Counted from the first letter of the stretch, positions 53,587-63,821 are shown. The stretch: DNA of 64,000 nt from Stenotrophomonas sp. NA06056 (GCF_013364355.1 NZ_CP054931.1:682001-746000), one strand, 5' to 3'. Made by a program: numbers and translations. The notes: a model not told the origin generated them from the sequence alone.

Positions 53587-55859
53587 GCGTTGGGCTCCTG
53601 CGGTCCACGTCCGGCAAGCGCGCGCAGCGCGCCCAGGCTGGCCTGCCAGGCGCGGTCGACCAGACGGCCTTTGTCTTCGGTGACCAGGTGCGCGCGCCCG
53701 GCACTCATCTGTCGGGCCAGCGTATCGAGGGTGGTTTCGCCGATTTTCTGCCCGCGCGCGTTGACGAACAGCACGTGGCCGGTCAGCAGGCTGTACCAGG
53801 ACAGGCGCTGGCGGCGCAGGGAACCCTCGCCAGCGTCCATATCAAACCAGCTGCCGAAGGGCAGCGTGCACAGCTGCTGATAGCTGGCTTCCTCGGCTTC
53901 GCTGCGTGGTGTGGCGTCACTGGCCAGCGCCTGTGCGCCCGCGTGTTCGCCCAGGCGTGCATGGGCCTTCAGGCGTGCGCTGAGTTCGGTGCGCGAGGTA
54001 CTTTCGTCTTCGCCACCCGGCGTGGCCAGGCGACGTGCGACGGCAGCGGCTTCCTCTGCATGGTAGCCGACCTGCAGCAGGGCTGATTCAACCTCGGCGG
54101 CCAGTGGAGCATCGGTCGCGCTGCTTTCGCTGGCGGCTTCGGCCGTGATCGCCGCGATGCGTTCGGTCTGCTGCAGGCGCTCCTGCCACTGCGGCGAATC
54201 TTCGCCGTGGCGCAGGCGGGTCAGCGTCAACGCGTCCGCCCAGGCCTGGCGCAGCAATGTCTGCACGAAACGTGGCGGTTCCTGCGTGTCGCAACACTGG
54301 TCGATCTGCGCAGTGGCCTGGCGTCGCGCAAGTTCCAGGCGTTCCTTGCCGCGTGCCGCTTCTACGTGACGACGCTCGGCCAGTTCGGCGCGGTGCGCGG
54401 CGGCACGCTGGTGCTGCTGTATCTCTTCGTTGGCGGCGGCAAAGGCCTCGGGCGTGCGCGCGTCCTGGCCCAGCAGGCCCTGCACGCTCTGCGCCAGCCG
54501 TTGCAGCAGTTGCGGATCGACATCGTCATCGCCGAGCCAGCTGGCGCCGGCTTCAGCGACATGGTTGAGCAGTTCGCGTGCTGGGTGCTCGTCGCGCACG
54601 AAGAATCCCGGGTCAGCCATCGCCGCGCGTGCCAGCGGTACCTGCAGGCGCGCGAGCAGGGCGGCCGGCACCGGGTCCGGGCGTTGCTGCTGCTGGACCT
54701 GCTGCAGCAGCAGGCGCAGCAGATCGAGGTTGTCGCGGTCGTGGCTGCCGAGGCTGGCCTGCGCGCCGTGTTCGCTGCGCAGCTGGGCGACCACGGCGGC
54801 CTGCAGGTCGGTCATGGCGCTGGCAGCACTGGACTGGCCCTGCAGGCGCGCCAGTACGGCATCCACCGCCGCACTCGGCAGGGCGGGCGGCTCTGCAGCG
54901 GGCTGCGGAGCGTGCCGCGCCCGTTGCAGCATTTCATGCAGCACGTTGCTGGCCGATACCGTCAGCCCGGCCGACGCGCCGGGCGCAGCCGCATCGGCGA
55001 AAGCGTCCTGCATCAACGTCGACCACGAGCCGGCCGGTGCCGAGCCACCCCAGCCGGTCATCGGCGTGGGCACGCGCGGTGACGGCCGTCCACTGCGGCC
55101 GCTGCCAACCGACTGGGTGATGATCCGGCGGGTGCTGGAAGAACGCGCCAGGTACGGGGTGTAGACCAGGCCCGGCAGGATGCCGTGCTGCGCCAGCAGC
55201 GCGTTGGCGCGGTCGAGCACATCGCCCAGGCGCTCCAGCACCTGCCGCTCGAAGCTGCGGTACAGCGCCATCTGCACGTCGGCGCTGAGGGCATCCTGTT
55301 CGGCCAGTTTGCGCACCATCGTGCACAGGGCCTGCGGTGCCAGCGGCAGGGTATCGGCTTCAAAGGCCGGTGCGCCGGCAACAACGCCCAGGCGTTGGCC
55401 GAGCAGGTTCAAGGCGTTGGCCGAACGCAGCGTTTCCCGGCGCACCATTTCGGTCAGCAGCAGGTCGCGGTCGACCTCATGCTCGGCGACCAGGGTCAAC
55501 CCCAGCATGCCGGGCAACGGTGGTGGGGCGACGGCGGGCACGGCCGGAGTGATCGGTTCACGCAGTCGCGCAAGCGCATCGGCCAGCGCATCGAGCATGC
55601 GGTCGCTGAAGTGGCCGGCAAACGCATGCAGCTGGCCGCGTTGGGCCAGCAGGTCAGCCTGCTGCTGCGGGTTGCGGGCATGGTCGGCGTCATGCAGCAG
55701 GGTCTGCTCCAGCGCTTCCACGGTCAGGATCAGCGGTGCCGTCAGGGCCTGGTGGCACAGGCCGATCAACGCGCCCAGCAGTTCGCGCACGCGCGGCGGC
55801 AGGTCGGCTGCGGCCAGGCGGGCAGTGTCGGCGCTGGAGAGAGAGAAGACAGCAGACAT
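53583..55859 (-). CDS. DUF1631-family protein
   Basis: 758 residues, alpha-helical, Ala/Gln-rich. Matches the DUF1631 pattern of Pseudomonas/Xanthomonas proteins: LLGALIGLCHQALTAPLILT near the start and QALSADVQMALYRSFERQVL in the middle. The C-part LPFGSWFDMDAGEGSLRRQR, then LSWYSLLTGHVLFVNARGQK resembles a second PilZ-like beta domain. Coupled to a PilZ protein, so a c-di-GMP-linked role is likely but not shown. Confidence 0.85.
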   Translation of the reverse strand: MSAVFSLSSADTARLAAADLPPRVRELLGALIGLCHQALTAPLILTVEALEQTLLHDADHARNPQQQADLLAQRGQLHAFAGHFSDRMLDALADALARLREPITPAVPAVAPPPLPGMLGLTLVAEHEVDRDLLLTEMVRRETLRSANALNLLGQRLGVVAGAPAFEADTLPLAPQALCTMVRKLAEQDALSADVQMALYRSFERQVLERLGDVLDRANALLAQHGILPGLVYTPYLARSSSTRRIITQSVGSGRSGRPSPRVPTPMTGWGGSAPAGSWSTLMQDAFADAAAPGASAGLTVSASNVLHEMLQRARHAPQPAAEPPALPSAAVDAVLARLQGQSSAASAMTDLQAAVVAQLRSEHGAQASLGSHDRDNLDLLRLLLQQVQQQQRPDPVPAALLARLQVPLARAAMADPGFFVRDEHPARELLNHVAEAGASWLGDDDVDPQLLQRLAQSVQGLLGQDARTPEAFAAANEEIQQHQRAAAHRAELAERRHVEAARGKERLELARRQATAQIDQCCDTQEPPRFVQTLLRQAWADALTLTRLRHGEDSPQWQERLQQTERIAAITAEAASESSATDAPLAAEVESALLQVGYHAEEAAAVARRLATPGGEDESTSRTELSARLKAHARLGEHAGAQALASDATPRSEAEEASYQQLCTLPFGSWFDMDAGEGSLRRQRLSWYSLLTGHVLFVNARGQKIGETTLDTLARQMSAGRAHLVTEDKGRLVDRAWQASLGALRALAGRGPQEPNA

Positions 55860-55979
55860 CGGCGAGGGGGTCCGGATTCCCGCGGATCGATCTTGGAATC
55901 TACCGTGTCGGCCGGTGACGGCGCTACTTTAGCGACGGATTCATTCAGCGCCGCCTTCCCTGGCTGCGCCGCCGACGGA

Positions 55980-57215
55980 TCATTCTTCCAGGAACAGGCT
56001 GACCACATCGTTGGTGAAACGCCGGCCCAGCTCGGTCGGCTGCACGTGCCCGTCTGCCACCACCAGCCAGCCGCGCTGCACGGCTTCGCTCAAGGGTATG
56101 TCCAGCACGCTGCGGGCCAGGCCGGTGCGCGATTCGAAGTCGCGCAGGCTGAAGCCTTCGTGCAGGCGCAGCAGGTTGAGCATGTACTCGAACGGCAGGC
56201 GATCAGCGGCGATCACCTCGTCGCCGCTGAACGATGCGGCCGTGCCTGCGGTATCCATGAACGTCTGCGGGTGCTTGTGCTTCCAGCGTCGAAGCACGTG
56301 TTCCTCGGCGCCGGAACTGATCTTGCCGTGTGCGCCGGCGCCGATACCGAGGTAGTCACCGAAACGCCAGTAATTCAGGTTATGTGCGCTCTGCCGGCCG
56401 GGTCGGGCGTAGGCGCTCACCTCGTACTGGCCGAAACCGGCCTGTGCCAGCAGCGCCTGGCAGTGCTCCTGCATGTCCCAGGCCTTGTCTTCATCGGGGA
56501 TGCCCTGCGGCGGCCGCGCGAAGAACACGGTGTTCGGTTCCAGGGTCAGCTGGTAGTGCGAGATGTGGGTCGGCTGCAACGCGAACGCGCGTTCCAGGTC
56601 GGCCTCGGCCCCGGCCAGGGTCTGTTCCGGCAGGGCGTACATCAGGTCGATGTTGAAGTTGTCGTAGCCCGCGTCCTGCGCCATTTTCACTGCGCGCTCG
56701 GCCTCGCCACTGTCGTGAATGCGGCCCAGTCGTTTCAGCGCGGCATCATCGAAACTCTGGATGCCGAAGCTGAGGCGGTTCACGCCGGCCGCGCGGTAGC
56801 GGTCGAAGCGACCGTGTTCAGCAGTGCCCGGGTTGGTTTCCAGGGTGATTTCCGCGTTCGGTGCGAAGCGCAGGCGTGCGCTGGCCTGCTGCAGGAAGCG
56901 GTCGATCGCTTCGGGCGGGAACAGGCTGGGCGTACCGCCACCAAAGAACACGCTGCTGACCACCCGGCCCCAGACCAGCGGCAGGTCCTGGTCGAGGTCG
57001 CGTACCAGTGCGTCGATGTAGGCATCGAAGGGCAGTTCGCCCTTGGCCTGGTGCGAGTTGAAATCGCAGTACGGGCACTTGCGCACGCACCACGGCAGAT
57101 GCACGTACAGCGCCAGCGGCGGTGGGACCAGACGTGGCGCGGTGTCGTGGTCGCAGGACTCGCCGGGCAGGTGGTTGCAGTGGTCGTGGTCGTGGTCGTG
57201 CGGCATGGCAGTCAT
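55980..57215 (-). CDS. hemW: HemW-family radical SAM protein with His-rich N-extension
   Basis: 411 residues. Radical-SAM cluster motif WCVRKCPYCDF (CxxxCxxC), GGGTPSLF and DLMYALPEQT define HemW, the heme-trafficking relative of coproporphyrinogen dehydrogenase (which has a different N-terminal cluster context). The 30-residue N-extension MPHDHDHDHCNH is His/Asp-rich and not found in E. coli HemW. The start may be ATG 57213-57215 or the ATG three codons in (57206). A SMAG palindrome ends 3 nt before the first one. Confidence 0.9.
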   Translation of the reverse strand: MTAMPHDHDHDHCNHLPGESCDHDTAPRLVPPPLALYVHLPWCVRKCPYCDFNSHQAKGELPFDAYIDALVRDLDQDLPLVWGRVVSSVFFGGGTPSLFPPEAIDRFLQQASARLRFAPNAEITLETNPGTAEHGRFDRYRAAGVNRLSFGIQSFDDAALKRLGRIHDSGEAERAVKMAQDAGYDNFNIDLMYALPEQTLAGAEADLERAFALQPTHISHYQLTLEPNTVFFARPPQGIPDEDKAWDMQEHCQALLAQAGFGQYEVSAYARPGRQSAHNLNYWRFGDYLGIGAGAHGKISSGAEEHVLRRWKHKHPQTFMDTAGTAASFSGDEVIAADRLPFEYMLNLLRLHEGFSLRDFESRTGLARSVLDIPLSEAVQRGWLVVADGHVQPTELGRRFTNDVVSLFLEE

Positions 57216-57217
57216 CG

Positions 57218-57239
57218 GTAGTGCCGGCCGCTGGCCGGC
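57218..57239 (+). repeat. SMAG palindrome at the hemW start
   Basis: GTAG head with stem GCCGGCC/GGCCGGC around GCT, next to the hemW initiation codon in the 49-nt gap to rdgB. Confidence 0.85.
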
Positions 57240-57264
57240 TTCCCTGTGTTGATCGGGTGGGGTA

Positions 57265-57861
57265 TCAGAGCCAGGCGGCGAGCTGCTGCTTGAGCTGCTG
57301 CAGGGCGATGGCGCGATGGCTGATGGCATTCTTCAACGCCGGTTCCATTTCCGCAGCGGTCAGGCCGTGGGCGGTATCCAGGAACACCGGGTTGTAGCCG
57401 AATCCATTCGTACCGCGCAGTTCGCGGATGATCTGGCCTTCCCAGCGGCCTTCGCAGATCAGCGGCTGCGGGTCGGTGGCATGGCGCAGCAACACGATCA
57501 CCGCGTAGAAACGGGCAGTGCGCTGGCCGTCGGCAATGTCGGTCATCGCGTCCAGCAGCTTGGCATTGTTGGCCGCCGCGTTGGTCGGATGACCTGCATA
57601 GCGCGCGCTGTACAGGCCAGGCGCACCACCGAGCGCATCGACGATCAGCCCCGAATCATCGGCCAGCGCCGGCAGGCCGGTCGCTTCGCAGGCAGCGCGC
57701 GCCTTCAGCAGCGCGTTCTCGACGAAGGTCAGGCCGGTCTCTTCCACATCGCCCAGGCCCAGTTCGGCGGCCGAAGTGATCTGCAGCGGCAGGTCGGCGA
57801 GGATTTCCTGCATTTCCACCAGCTTGCCAGCGTTGTGGCTGGCCAGGACAAGCTTCTTCAT
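57265..57861 (-). CDS. rdgB: XTP/dITP diphosphatase (RdgB/HAM1)
   Basis: 198 residues; removes non-canonical purine nucleotides (XTP, dITP). VLASHNAGKLVEMQEIL at the N-terminus, LADDSGLIVDALGGAPGLYS, and the C-terminal ISHRAIALQQL are family hallmarks. Overlaps the VOC gene start/stop (TGATG-type at 57861). Confidence 0.95.
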   Translation of the reverse strand: MKKLVLASHNAGKLVEMQEILADLPLQITSAAELGLGDVEETGLTFVENALLKARAACEATGLPALADDSGLIVDALGGAPGLYSARYAGHPTNAAANNAKLLDAMTDIADGQRTARFYAVIVLLRHATDPQPLICEGRWEGQIIRELRGTNGFGYNPVFLDTAHGLTAAEMEPALKNAISHRAIALQQLKQQLAAWL

Positions 57862-58247
57862 CAGCGGGGCTCCAACAGGTCCCAGGTGTTGCCGTACAGG
57901 TCGCGGAATACCGCGACCGTGGCGTAGGGTTCTTCGCGCGGTTCTTCCAGGAACTCGACACCGGCGGCCAGCATCGCCGCGTGGTCACGGCGGAAGTCAT
58001 CGGTATTGAGGAAGAAGCCGACGCGGCCGCCGGTCTGGTTGCCGATGCGGCTGCGCTGTTCGTCGTTGCTGGCGCGCGCCAGCAGCAGGGCGGCGACGCT
58101 GCCATCGGTCGGGCCGACCACCACCCAGCGCTTGCTGCCCTGGTCGATATCTTCCAGCAGCTGGAAGCCGAGCTTGCCGGTGTACCAGGCAATGGCTTCG
58201 TCGTAATCGGCCACCACGAGGGTGGTCAGGGCAATGCGCCGGTTCAT
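57861..58247 (-). CDS. VOC-family (glyoxalase-like) protein
   Basis: 128 residues, one vicinal-oxygen-chelate domain: [34 protein letters not shown], and [18 protein letters not shown]. The final metal-ligand Glu is in a usual place; the substrate is unknown. In the rph-VOC-rdgB operon, overlapping both neighbours. Confidence 0.88.
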   Translation of the reverse strand: MNRRIALTTLVVADYDEAIAWYTGKLGFQLLEDIDQGSKRWVVVGPTDGSVAALLLARASNDEQRSRIGNQTGGRVGFFLNTDDFRRDHAAMLAAGVEFLEEPREEPYATVAVFRDLYGNTWDLLEPR

Positions 58248-58969
58248 GCCGACAGCGCTGCCTGCTGCGCGGCCAGCAGCTCGGTCACGCCCTTCTCGGC
58301 CAGGCCCAGCAGTGCATCCAGTTCGTCGCGACGGAAGGCATGGCCTTCGGCGGTGCCCTGCAGCTCGATGAAGCCGCCACCGTCGTTCATCACCACGTTC
58401 ATGTCGGTGTCGCAGTCGCTGTCTTCGGCGTAGTCCAGGTCCAGCACCGGGGTGCCGCGGTAAACGCCCACCGACACCGCCGCCACCGCACCGAGAATCG
58501 GGTTGCGCTTGATGTCGCCGCGCTTCATCAGCACGTTCACTGCATCGACCAGGGCCACATAGGCGCCGGTGATGGCTGCGGTGCGGGTGCCGCCGTCGGC
58601 CTGCAGCACGTCGCAGTCGAGGGTGATGGTGCGTTCGCCCAGTGCGTTGCGGTCCACGCAGGCGCGCAGGCTGCGGCCGATCAGGCGCTGGATTTCCAGC
58701 GTACGGCCACCCTGCTTGCCACGCGCCGCTTCACGGTCGCTGCGGGTGTGGGTGGCGCGCGGCAGCATGCCGTACTCGGCAGTCACCCAGCCTTCGCCCT
58801 TGCCACGCAGGAAGCCCGGTACCCGGTTCTCGATGCTGGCGGTGCACAGCACGCGGGTTTCGCCGAAGCAGACCAGCACCGAACCTTCGGCGTGGCGGGT
58901 GAAGCCGCGCTGGATGACGACCGGGCGCAGCTGATCGGGCTGACGGCCACTGGGGCGGAAATCGGACAT
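58244..58969 (-). CDS. rph: Ribonuclease PH
   Basis: 241 residues; phosphorolytic 3'-5' trimming of t[62 protein letters not shown] and [20 protein letters not shown] are all intact. First gene of rph-VOC-rdgB(-hemW); divergent from yicC. Confidence 0.96.
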   Translation of the reverse strand: MSDFRPSGRQPDQLRPVVIQRGFTRHAEGSVLVCFGETRVLCTASIENRVPGFLRGKGEGWVTAEYGMLPRATHTRSDREAARGKQGGRTLEIQRLIGRSLRACVDRNALGERTITLDCDVLQADGGTRTAAITGAYVALVDAVNVLMKRGDIKRNPILGAVAAVSVGVYRGTPVLDLDYAEDSDCDTDMNVVMNDGGGFIELQGTAEGHAFRRDELDALLGLAEKGVTELLAAQQAALSA

Positions 58970-59091
58970 GAGGCAGGTTCCGTTGGGAAAGGGAGTACGC
59001 CGCCATCCCCGCGGCCTTCACGGGGCGGGGAAAGGGGCTCAAAAGAGACCGCTAGGGTACCATTCCCCCTTTGCAAGCACCGGATACATCC

Positions 59092-59952
59092 ATGATTCGA
59101 AGCATGACGGCCTATGCCGGCGGCGAGCGCTCCACCCCGTGGGGAACGCTGGGCTGCGAGCTGCGCTCGGTCAACCACCGGTTCCTGGAAGTGGGCACGC
59201 GCCTGCCCGAGGAACTGCGCGCATTGGAACCGCAGCTGCGTGAGCGCATTTCCGCACGCCTGAGCCGTGGCAAGCTGGATCTGGTGATGCGCCTGCGTGC
59301 GCCGGAATCGGCCGCCAGCCTGCAGGTCAACGAGGTGCTGCTGGGCCAGCTGGGCCAGCTGGCACACCGCCTGACCTCCGATTTCCCCAACCTGCAGGTC
59401 AGTTTCACCGATCTGCTGCAGCTGCCGGGCGTAACCCAGGGCGAGGCCACCGATGCCGCGGCCCTGCAGGTCGAAGCACTGGCGCTGCTGGACCAGGTAC
59501 TGGACGGCTTCGTCGCCGCCCGCGAGCGTGAAGGCACGACGCTGGCCACCGCCATCGCCGAGCGCGTGGACGCCATCGAGCGCATCGCCGCCGAGGTCCG
59601 TACGTTGATTCCCGCCATTCGCGACGGCCAGCGCGCCAAGCTCGCCGCCCGTCTGGCCGACCTGCCGCACCCGGTCGATCCCGGCCGCGCCGAGCAGGAA
59701 CTGGTGATGTGGCTGCAGAAGCTGGACGTGGACGAGGAACTGGACCGCCTGTCCAGCCACATCGTTGAGATCCGCCGCGTGCTGAAGCAGCGCGAGCCGG
59801 TCGGCCGCCGCCTGGACTTCCTGCTGCAGGAGTTCAACCGCGAGGCCAACACGCTGGGCTCGAAGTCGGTGGACAGCCGCACCTCCAATGCCGCCGTTGA
59901 GCTGAAGGTGCTGATCGACCAGATCCGCGAGCAGGTGCAGAACATCGAATGA
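59092..59952 (+). CDS. yicC: YicC-family endoribonuclease
   Basis: 286 residues. MIRSMTAYAGGERSTPWG, CELRSVNHRFLEVGTRLP and the C-terminal RRLDFLLQEFNREANTLGSK are the YicC N- and C-domain signatures. ATG at 59092 matches this conserved start. It overlaps gmk (ATGA at 59949-59952). Confidence 0.95.
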   Translation: MIRSMTAYAGGERSTPWGTLGCELRSVNHRFLEVGTRLPEELRALEPQLRERISARLSRGKLDLVMRLRAPESAASLQVNEVLLGQLGQLAHRLTSDFPNLQVSFTDLLQLPGVTQGEATDAAALQVEALALLDQVLDGFVAAREREGTTLATAIAERVDAIERIAAEVRTLIPAIRDGQRAKLAARLADLPHPVDPGRAEQELVMWLQKLDVDEELDRLSSHIVEIRRVLKQREPVGRRLDFLLQEFNREANTLGSKSVDSRTSNAAVELKVLIDQIREQVQNIE

Positions 59953-60611
59953 GCATTTCCAAGCCCTCGGCCGCGATCGCACGCGGCACGCTGTACATCG
60001 TTGCCGCCCCCTCCGGCGCCGGCAAGAGCAGCATCGTCAACGCCACCCTGGCGCGCGATCCGCAGATCGCGCTGTCGATCTCCTTCACCTCGCGGGCCAT
60101 GCGCCCGGGGGAAGTGAACGGCCAGCACTACCACTTCGTCAGCGCCGAAAAGTTCGAGGAGATGATCGCTGCGGGCGACTTCTTCGAACACGCCTGGGTG
60201 CATGGCGACTGGAAGGGCACTGCCCGCCAGTCGGTGGAGCCGCAGTTGAACGCCGGCCAGGACGTGCTGCTGGAAATCGACTGGCAGGGCGCGCAGCAGG
60301 TGCGCCAGCTGGTGCCGGGTACGGTGACGGTGTTCATCCTGCCGCCGTCCAAGCAGGCCCTGCAGGACCGCATGCGCAAGCGCGGCCAGGACAGCGAGGC
60401 GGTCATCGCCCAGCGGCTGGGCGCCGCCCGCGATGAAATGCTGCACTTCAACGAGTTCGACTACGTCATCGTCAATGAAGTGTTCGACACCGCCGTGGAC
60501 GAGCTGTGTGCGATCTTCACCGCCAGCCGCCTGCGCCGGGAGGCCCAGAAGGTCCGCCATGCCGGCCTGATCCAGGCCCTGTTGACCCCGGATGCGGGTT
60601 CAACTGATTGA
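59949..60611 (+). CDS. gmk: Guanylate kinase
   Basis: 220 residues; GMP + ATP to GDP. P-loop APSGAGKSS, SFTSRAMRPGEVNGQHYHFV and LEIDWQGAQQVRQ (GMP site). Coupled to yicC. Confidence 0.96.
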   Translation: MSISKPSAAIARGTLYIVAAPSGAGKSSIVNATLARDPQIALSISFTSRAMRPGEVNGQHYHFVSAEKFEEMIAAGDFFEHAWVHGDWKGTARQSVEPQLNAGQDVLLEIDWQGAQQVRQLVPGTVTVFILPPSKQALQDRMRKRGQDSEAVIAQRLGAARDEMLHFNEFDYVIVNEVFDTAVDELCAIFTASRLRREAQKVRHAGLIQALLTPDAGSTD

Positions 60612-60638
60612 TTCATAAAGGGTCCGGTGGGGGCTGGC

Positions 60639-60668
60639 TTGATTTTGTCCAGCCCCTGCCAGTACACT
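60639..60668 (+). promoter_or_regulatory. Possible rpoZ promoter
   Basis: TTGATT (60639-60644), an 18-nt spacer and TACACT (60663-60668), 54 nt before rpoZ. A hairpin GGGGCTGG/CCAGCCCC overlaps it and could end gmk. Confidence 0.4.
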
Positions 60669-60721
60669 CCGTCCCCTTTCCCTCATTCGACTGAGCGGCC
60701 GACCGGTCGCCGGGAGCCCGT

Positions 60722-61021
60722 ATGGCCCGCATTACCGTAGAAGATTGCCTGGAAGTCGTTAACAACCGTTTCGAGCTGGTGATGATGGCCTCCAAGCGCG
60801 CCCGCCAGCTCGCCAACGGCGTGCAGGCCACGCTGGACAACAGCGAGACCGAGGACAAGCCGACCGTGCTGGCACTGCGTGAGATCGCTGCCCGCAGGAT
60901 CGACAACGCGCTGATCGACGAAGTCGAGAAGGCCGAGCGTGAGCGCGCCGAGCGCGAAGCGCTGGAGTGGGCCGCCGCTGAAGTGGTCGCCGACGAAGAC
61001 ATGTCCAAGAACGACGATTGA
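60722..61021 (+). CDS. rpoZ: RNA polymerase omega subunit
   Basis: 99 residues; [20 protein letters not shown] and [11 protein letters not shown], then [13 protein letters not shown], are omega signatures. It assists beta-prime assembly and forms a ppGpp site. A terminator separates it from spoT. Confidence 0.96.
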   Translation: MARITVEDCLEVVNNRFELVMMASKRARQLANGVQATLDNSETEDKPTVLALREIAARRIDNALIDEVEKAERERAEREALEWAAAEVVADEDMSKNDD

Positions 61022-61054
61022 TCGCATCGATCAACGTCATCGCTGGATACGCCG

Positions 61055-61083
61055 AACAGCCCGCCCCGTGCGGGCTGTTTCGC
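61055..61083 (+). terminator. Terminator of rpoZ
   Basis: AACAGCCCGC and GCGGGCTGTT around CCCGT, then TTCGC, 34 nt after the rpoZ stop. Confidence 0.75.
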
Positions 61084-61127
61084 ATTCAGGGTTTGCCGTA
61101 AACGTCGCGCTGGCATAGGCTTTGGCC

Positions 61128-63290
61128 ATGAACCCAGGCCCCACTGCCAAGGTCGCCGCAGTCCCCGCTGCCGCCGTACCCGATTACGTCCTCCAGCTCG
61201 AACGCGCCGCCCACTACCTGCCGCCCGAGCAGCTGCCGCTGCTGCGCCGTGCGTGGGAAGTCGGCGCCTCCGCGCACGCTGGGCAGACGCGCAAGTCGGG
61301 CGAGCCCTACATCACCCATCCGGTGGCCGTGGCCCAGGTGCTGGCCGAGCTCGGCCTGGACGTGGAAGCGCTGATCGCCGCGATCCTGCACGACACCATC
61401 GAAGACACCCCGCTGACCCGCGAGGCCCTGTCGGCCGAGTTCGGTGAAGCCGTGGCCGAGCTGGTGGATGGCGTCACCAAGCTGGACAAGCTGAAGTTCC
61501 GCGACCGCCAGGAAGCGGCCGCCGAGAGCTTCCGCAAGATGCTGCTGGCGATGTCGCGCGACCTGCGCGTGATCATGATCAAGCTGGCTGACCGCCTGCA
61601 CAACATGCGCACGCTGGGCGCACAGAGCCGCGAAGCGCGGGGCCGCATCGCCCGCGAGACGCTGGAGATCTACGCCCCGATCGCGCAGCGGCTGGGCATG
61701 AGCCTGGTCAAGAGCGAACTGCAGAACCTGGGCTTCAAGGCGCTGTACCCGTGGCGCCACGCGATCCTGGAAAAGCACATCCGCAGCCAGCCGGTGGTGC
61801 GCCGCGAGGCGCTGGCGCAGGTGGAGGTGCAGCTGTCGCAGCGCCTGGCCAAGGAGGGCATCGAGCATCGCCTGGTCAGCCGCATCAAGACCCCGTGGAG
61901 CATCTACAACAAGATGCGCGACGAGAACAAATCCTTCGACCAGGTGATGGACGTGTTCGGCTTCCGCCTGGTCGTGCGCGGCGTGCCGCAGTGCTACCAC
62001 TCGCTGGGTGCGGTGCATGCCGCGTTCAAACCACTGGATGGGCGCTTCCGCGATTTCATCGCGATCCCCAAGGCCAACGGGTACCAGTCGCTGCATACCG
62101 TGCTGTTCGGGCCGTACGGTTCGCCGATCGAAGTGCAGATCCGCACCGAGGAGATGGACCTGATCGCCGAACGCGGCGTGGCTGCGCACTGGACCTACAA
62201 GTTCGGCGGTGATTCGCCCAACAGCGCGCAGAGCCGCGCGCACGCCTGGATCGTCGAACTGATCGATTCGCAGCGTGCTGCGGGTTCGTCGCTGGAGTTC
62301 CTCGACAACGTCAAGGTCGACCTGTTCCCGGACGAGGTCTACCTGTTCACGCCGAAGGGCAAGATCCTCGCCCTGCCACGTAATTCCACCGCGCTCGACT
62401 TCGCCTATGCCGTGCATACCGATGTCGGCAACATGGCCGTGGCCTCGCGCGTGGACAAGAAACTGGTGCCGTTGCGTACCAAGCTGGTGTCGGGGCAGTC
62501 GGTGGAGATCATCACCGCGCGCTCGGCCACGCCCAAGCCGCAGTGGCTGGAGTTCGTGGTCACCAGCAAGGCGCGCACCGCCATCCGCCACCAGCTCAAG
62601 CAGCTGGAGCACGAAGATGCCGTGCAGCTGGGCCACCGCATGCTCGACCGCGCGCTGGAGGCCATGGACAGCTCGCTGGAACGGCTGCCGAAGGGGCGCC
62701 TGGATGCGTTCCTGGCAGAGCACCGGTTCCCGCGCCTGGAGGCCCTGCTGGCCGAAGTCGCGCTGGGCAACTGGATGCCGACCCAGGCCGCACAGGCGCT
62801 GATGGCGTACGCCGAACTGCGCGGCGGCGCGCATTCGCGCCACAGCTCGCAGGAAAAGATCCTCATCAACGGCAGCGAGCGCGGCGTGGTCACCTTCGCC
62901 GGCTGTTGCCAGCCGATTCCGGGCGACGACATCATGGGTTACCACACCGCCGGCAAGGGCATCGTGGTGCATCGCATGGATTGCCCGAACCTGGCCGAGC
63001 TGCGCAAGTCGCCCGAGCGTTGGGTGCTGATCGGCTGGGACACCACCGTATCCGGCGACTACGACACCTCGCTGGTGGTGGAAGTGGAGAACGGCACCGG
63101 CGTGCTCGCACAGCTGGCTGCAGCGATCGCGCAGAGTCATTCCAACATCGAGCGCGTGGATTACCTGGACCGCGATTTCAACGCCGCGGTGCTGGCGTTC
63201 AACATCCAGGTACGCGACCGCAACCACCTGGCCGAAGTCATGCGTCGCCTGAGGCGCCTGTCGGTCGTGCAGGCGGTTCGCCGCCAGTAG
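61128..63290 (+). CDS. spoT: Bifunctional (p)ppGpp synthetase/hydrolase SpoT
   Basis: 720 residues. HD hydrolase domain (about 35-195) with AAILHDTIEDTPL and ADRLHNMRTLG; synthetase domain (about 225-365) with GRFRDFIAIPKANGYQSLHT; TGS domain with DEVYLFTPKGKILALPRNST; C-terminal ACT domain (VEVENGTGVLAQLAAAIAQS). Both catalytic domains look intact. ATG 61128 is preferred over TTG 61122. The stop TAG is the TAG of a SMAG head, preceded by CAG. Confidence 0.96.
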   Translation: MNPGPTAKVAAVPAAAVPDYVLQLERAAHYLPPEQLPLLRRAWEVGASAHAGQTRKSGEPYITHPVAVAQVLAELGLDVEALIAAILHDTIEDTPLTREALSAEFGEAVAELVDGVTKLDKLKFRDRQEAAAESFRKMLLAMSRDLRVIMIKLADRLHNMRTLGAQSREARGRIARETLEIYAPIAQRLGMSLVKSELQNLGFKALYPWRHAILEKHIRSQPVVRREALAQVEVQLSQRLAKEGIEHRLVSRIKTPWSIYNKMRDENKSFDQVMDVFGFRLVVRGVPQCYHSLGAVHAAFKPLDGRFRDFIAIPKANGYQSLHTVLFGPYGSPIEVQIRTEEMDLIAERGVAAHWTYKFGGDSPNSAQSRAHAWIVELIDSQRAAGSSLEFLDNVKVDLFPDEVYLFTPKGKILALPRNSTALDFAYAVHTDVGNMAVASRVDKKLVPLRTKLVSGQSVEIITARSATPKPQWLEFVVTSKARTAIRHQLKQLEHEDAVQLGHRMLDRALEAMDSSLERLPKGRLDAFLAEHRFPRLEALLAEVALGNWMPTQAAQALMAYAELRGGAHSRHSSQEKILINGSERGVVTFAGCCQPIPGDDIMGYHTAGKGIVVHRMDCPNLAELRKSPERWVLIGWDTTVSGDYDTSLVVEVENGTGVLAQLAAAIAQSHSNIERVDYLDRDFNAAVLAFNIQVRDRNHLAEVMRRLRRLSVVQAVRRQ

Positions 63291-63373
63291 ATCCACGCCA
63301 TGCGTGGATGATTCCGGCCGTGCCGGCCCGCCGCGCGGTTCATGCGGGGTAGATCCACGCCATGCGTGGATGC
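63287..63373 (+). repeat. Two SMAG palindromes; the first overlaps the spoT stop
   Basis: GTAG heads at 63287 and 63349, both ATCCACGC/GCGTGGAT type, between spoT and ridA. Confidence 0.88.
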
Positions 63374-63428
63374 ATCCCCACCCGGTACAATCACCGCTCT
63401 GTTTTCCCCCAACGCACCGGAGCGACCC

Positions 63429-63815
<387 letters not shown>

Positions 63816-63821
63816 CCCCAC

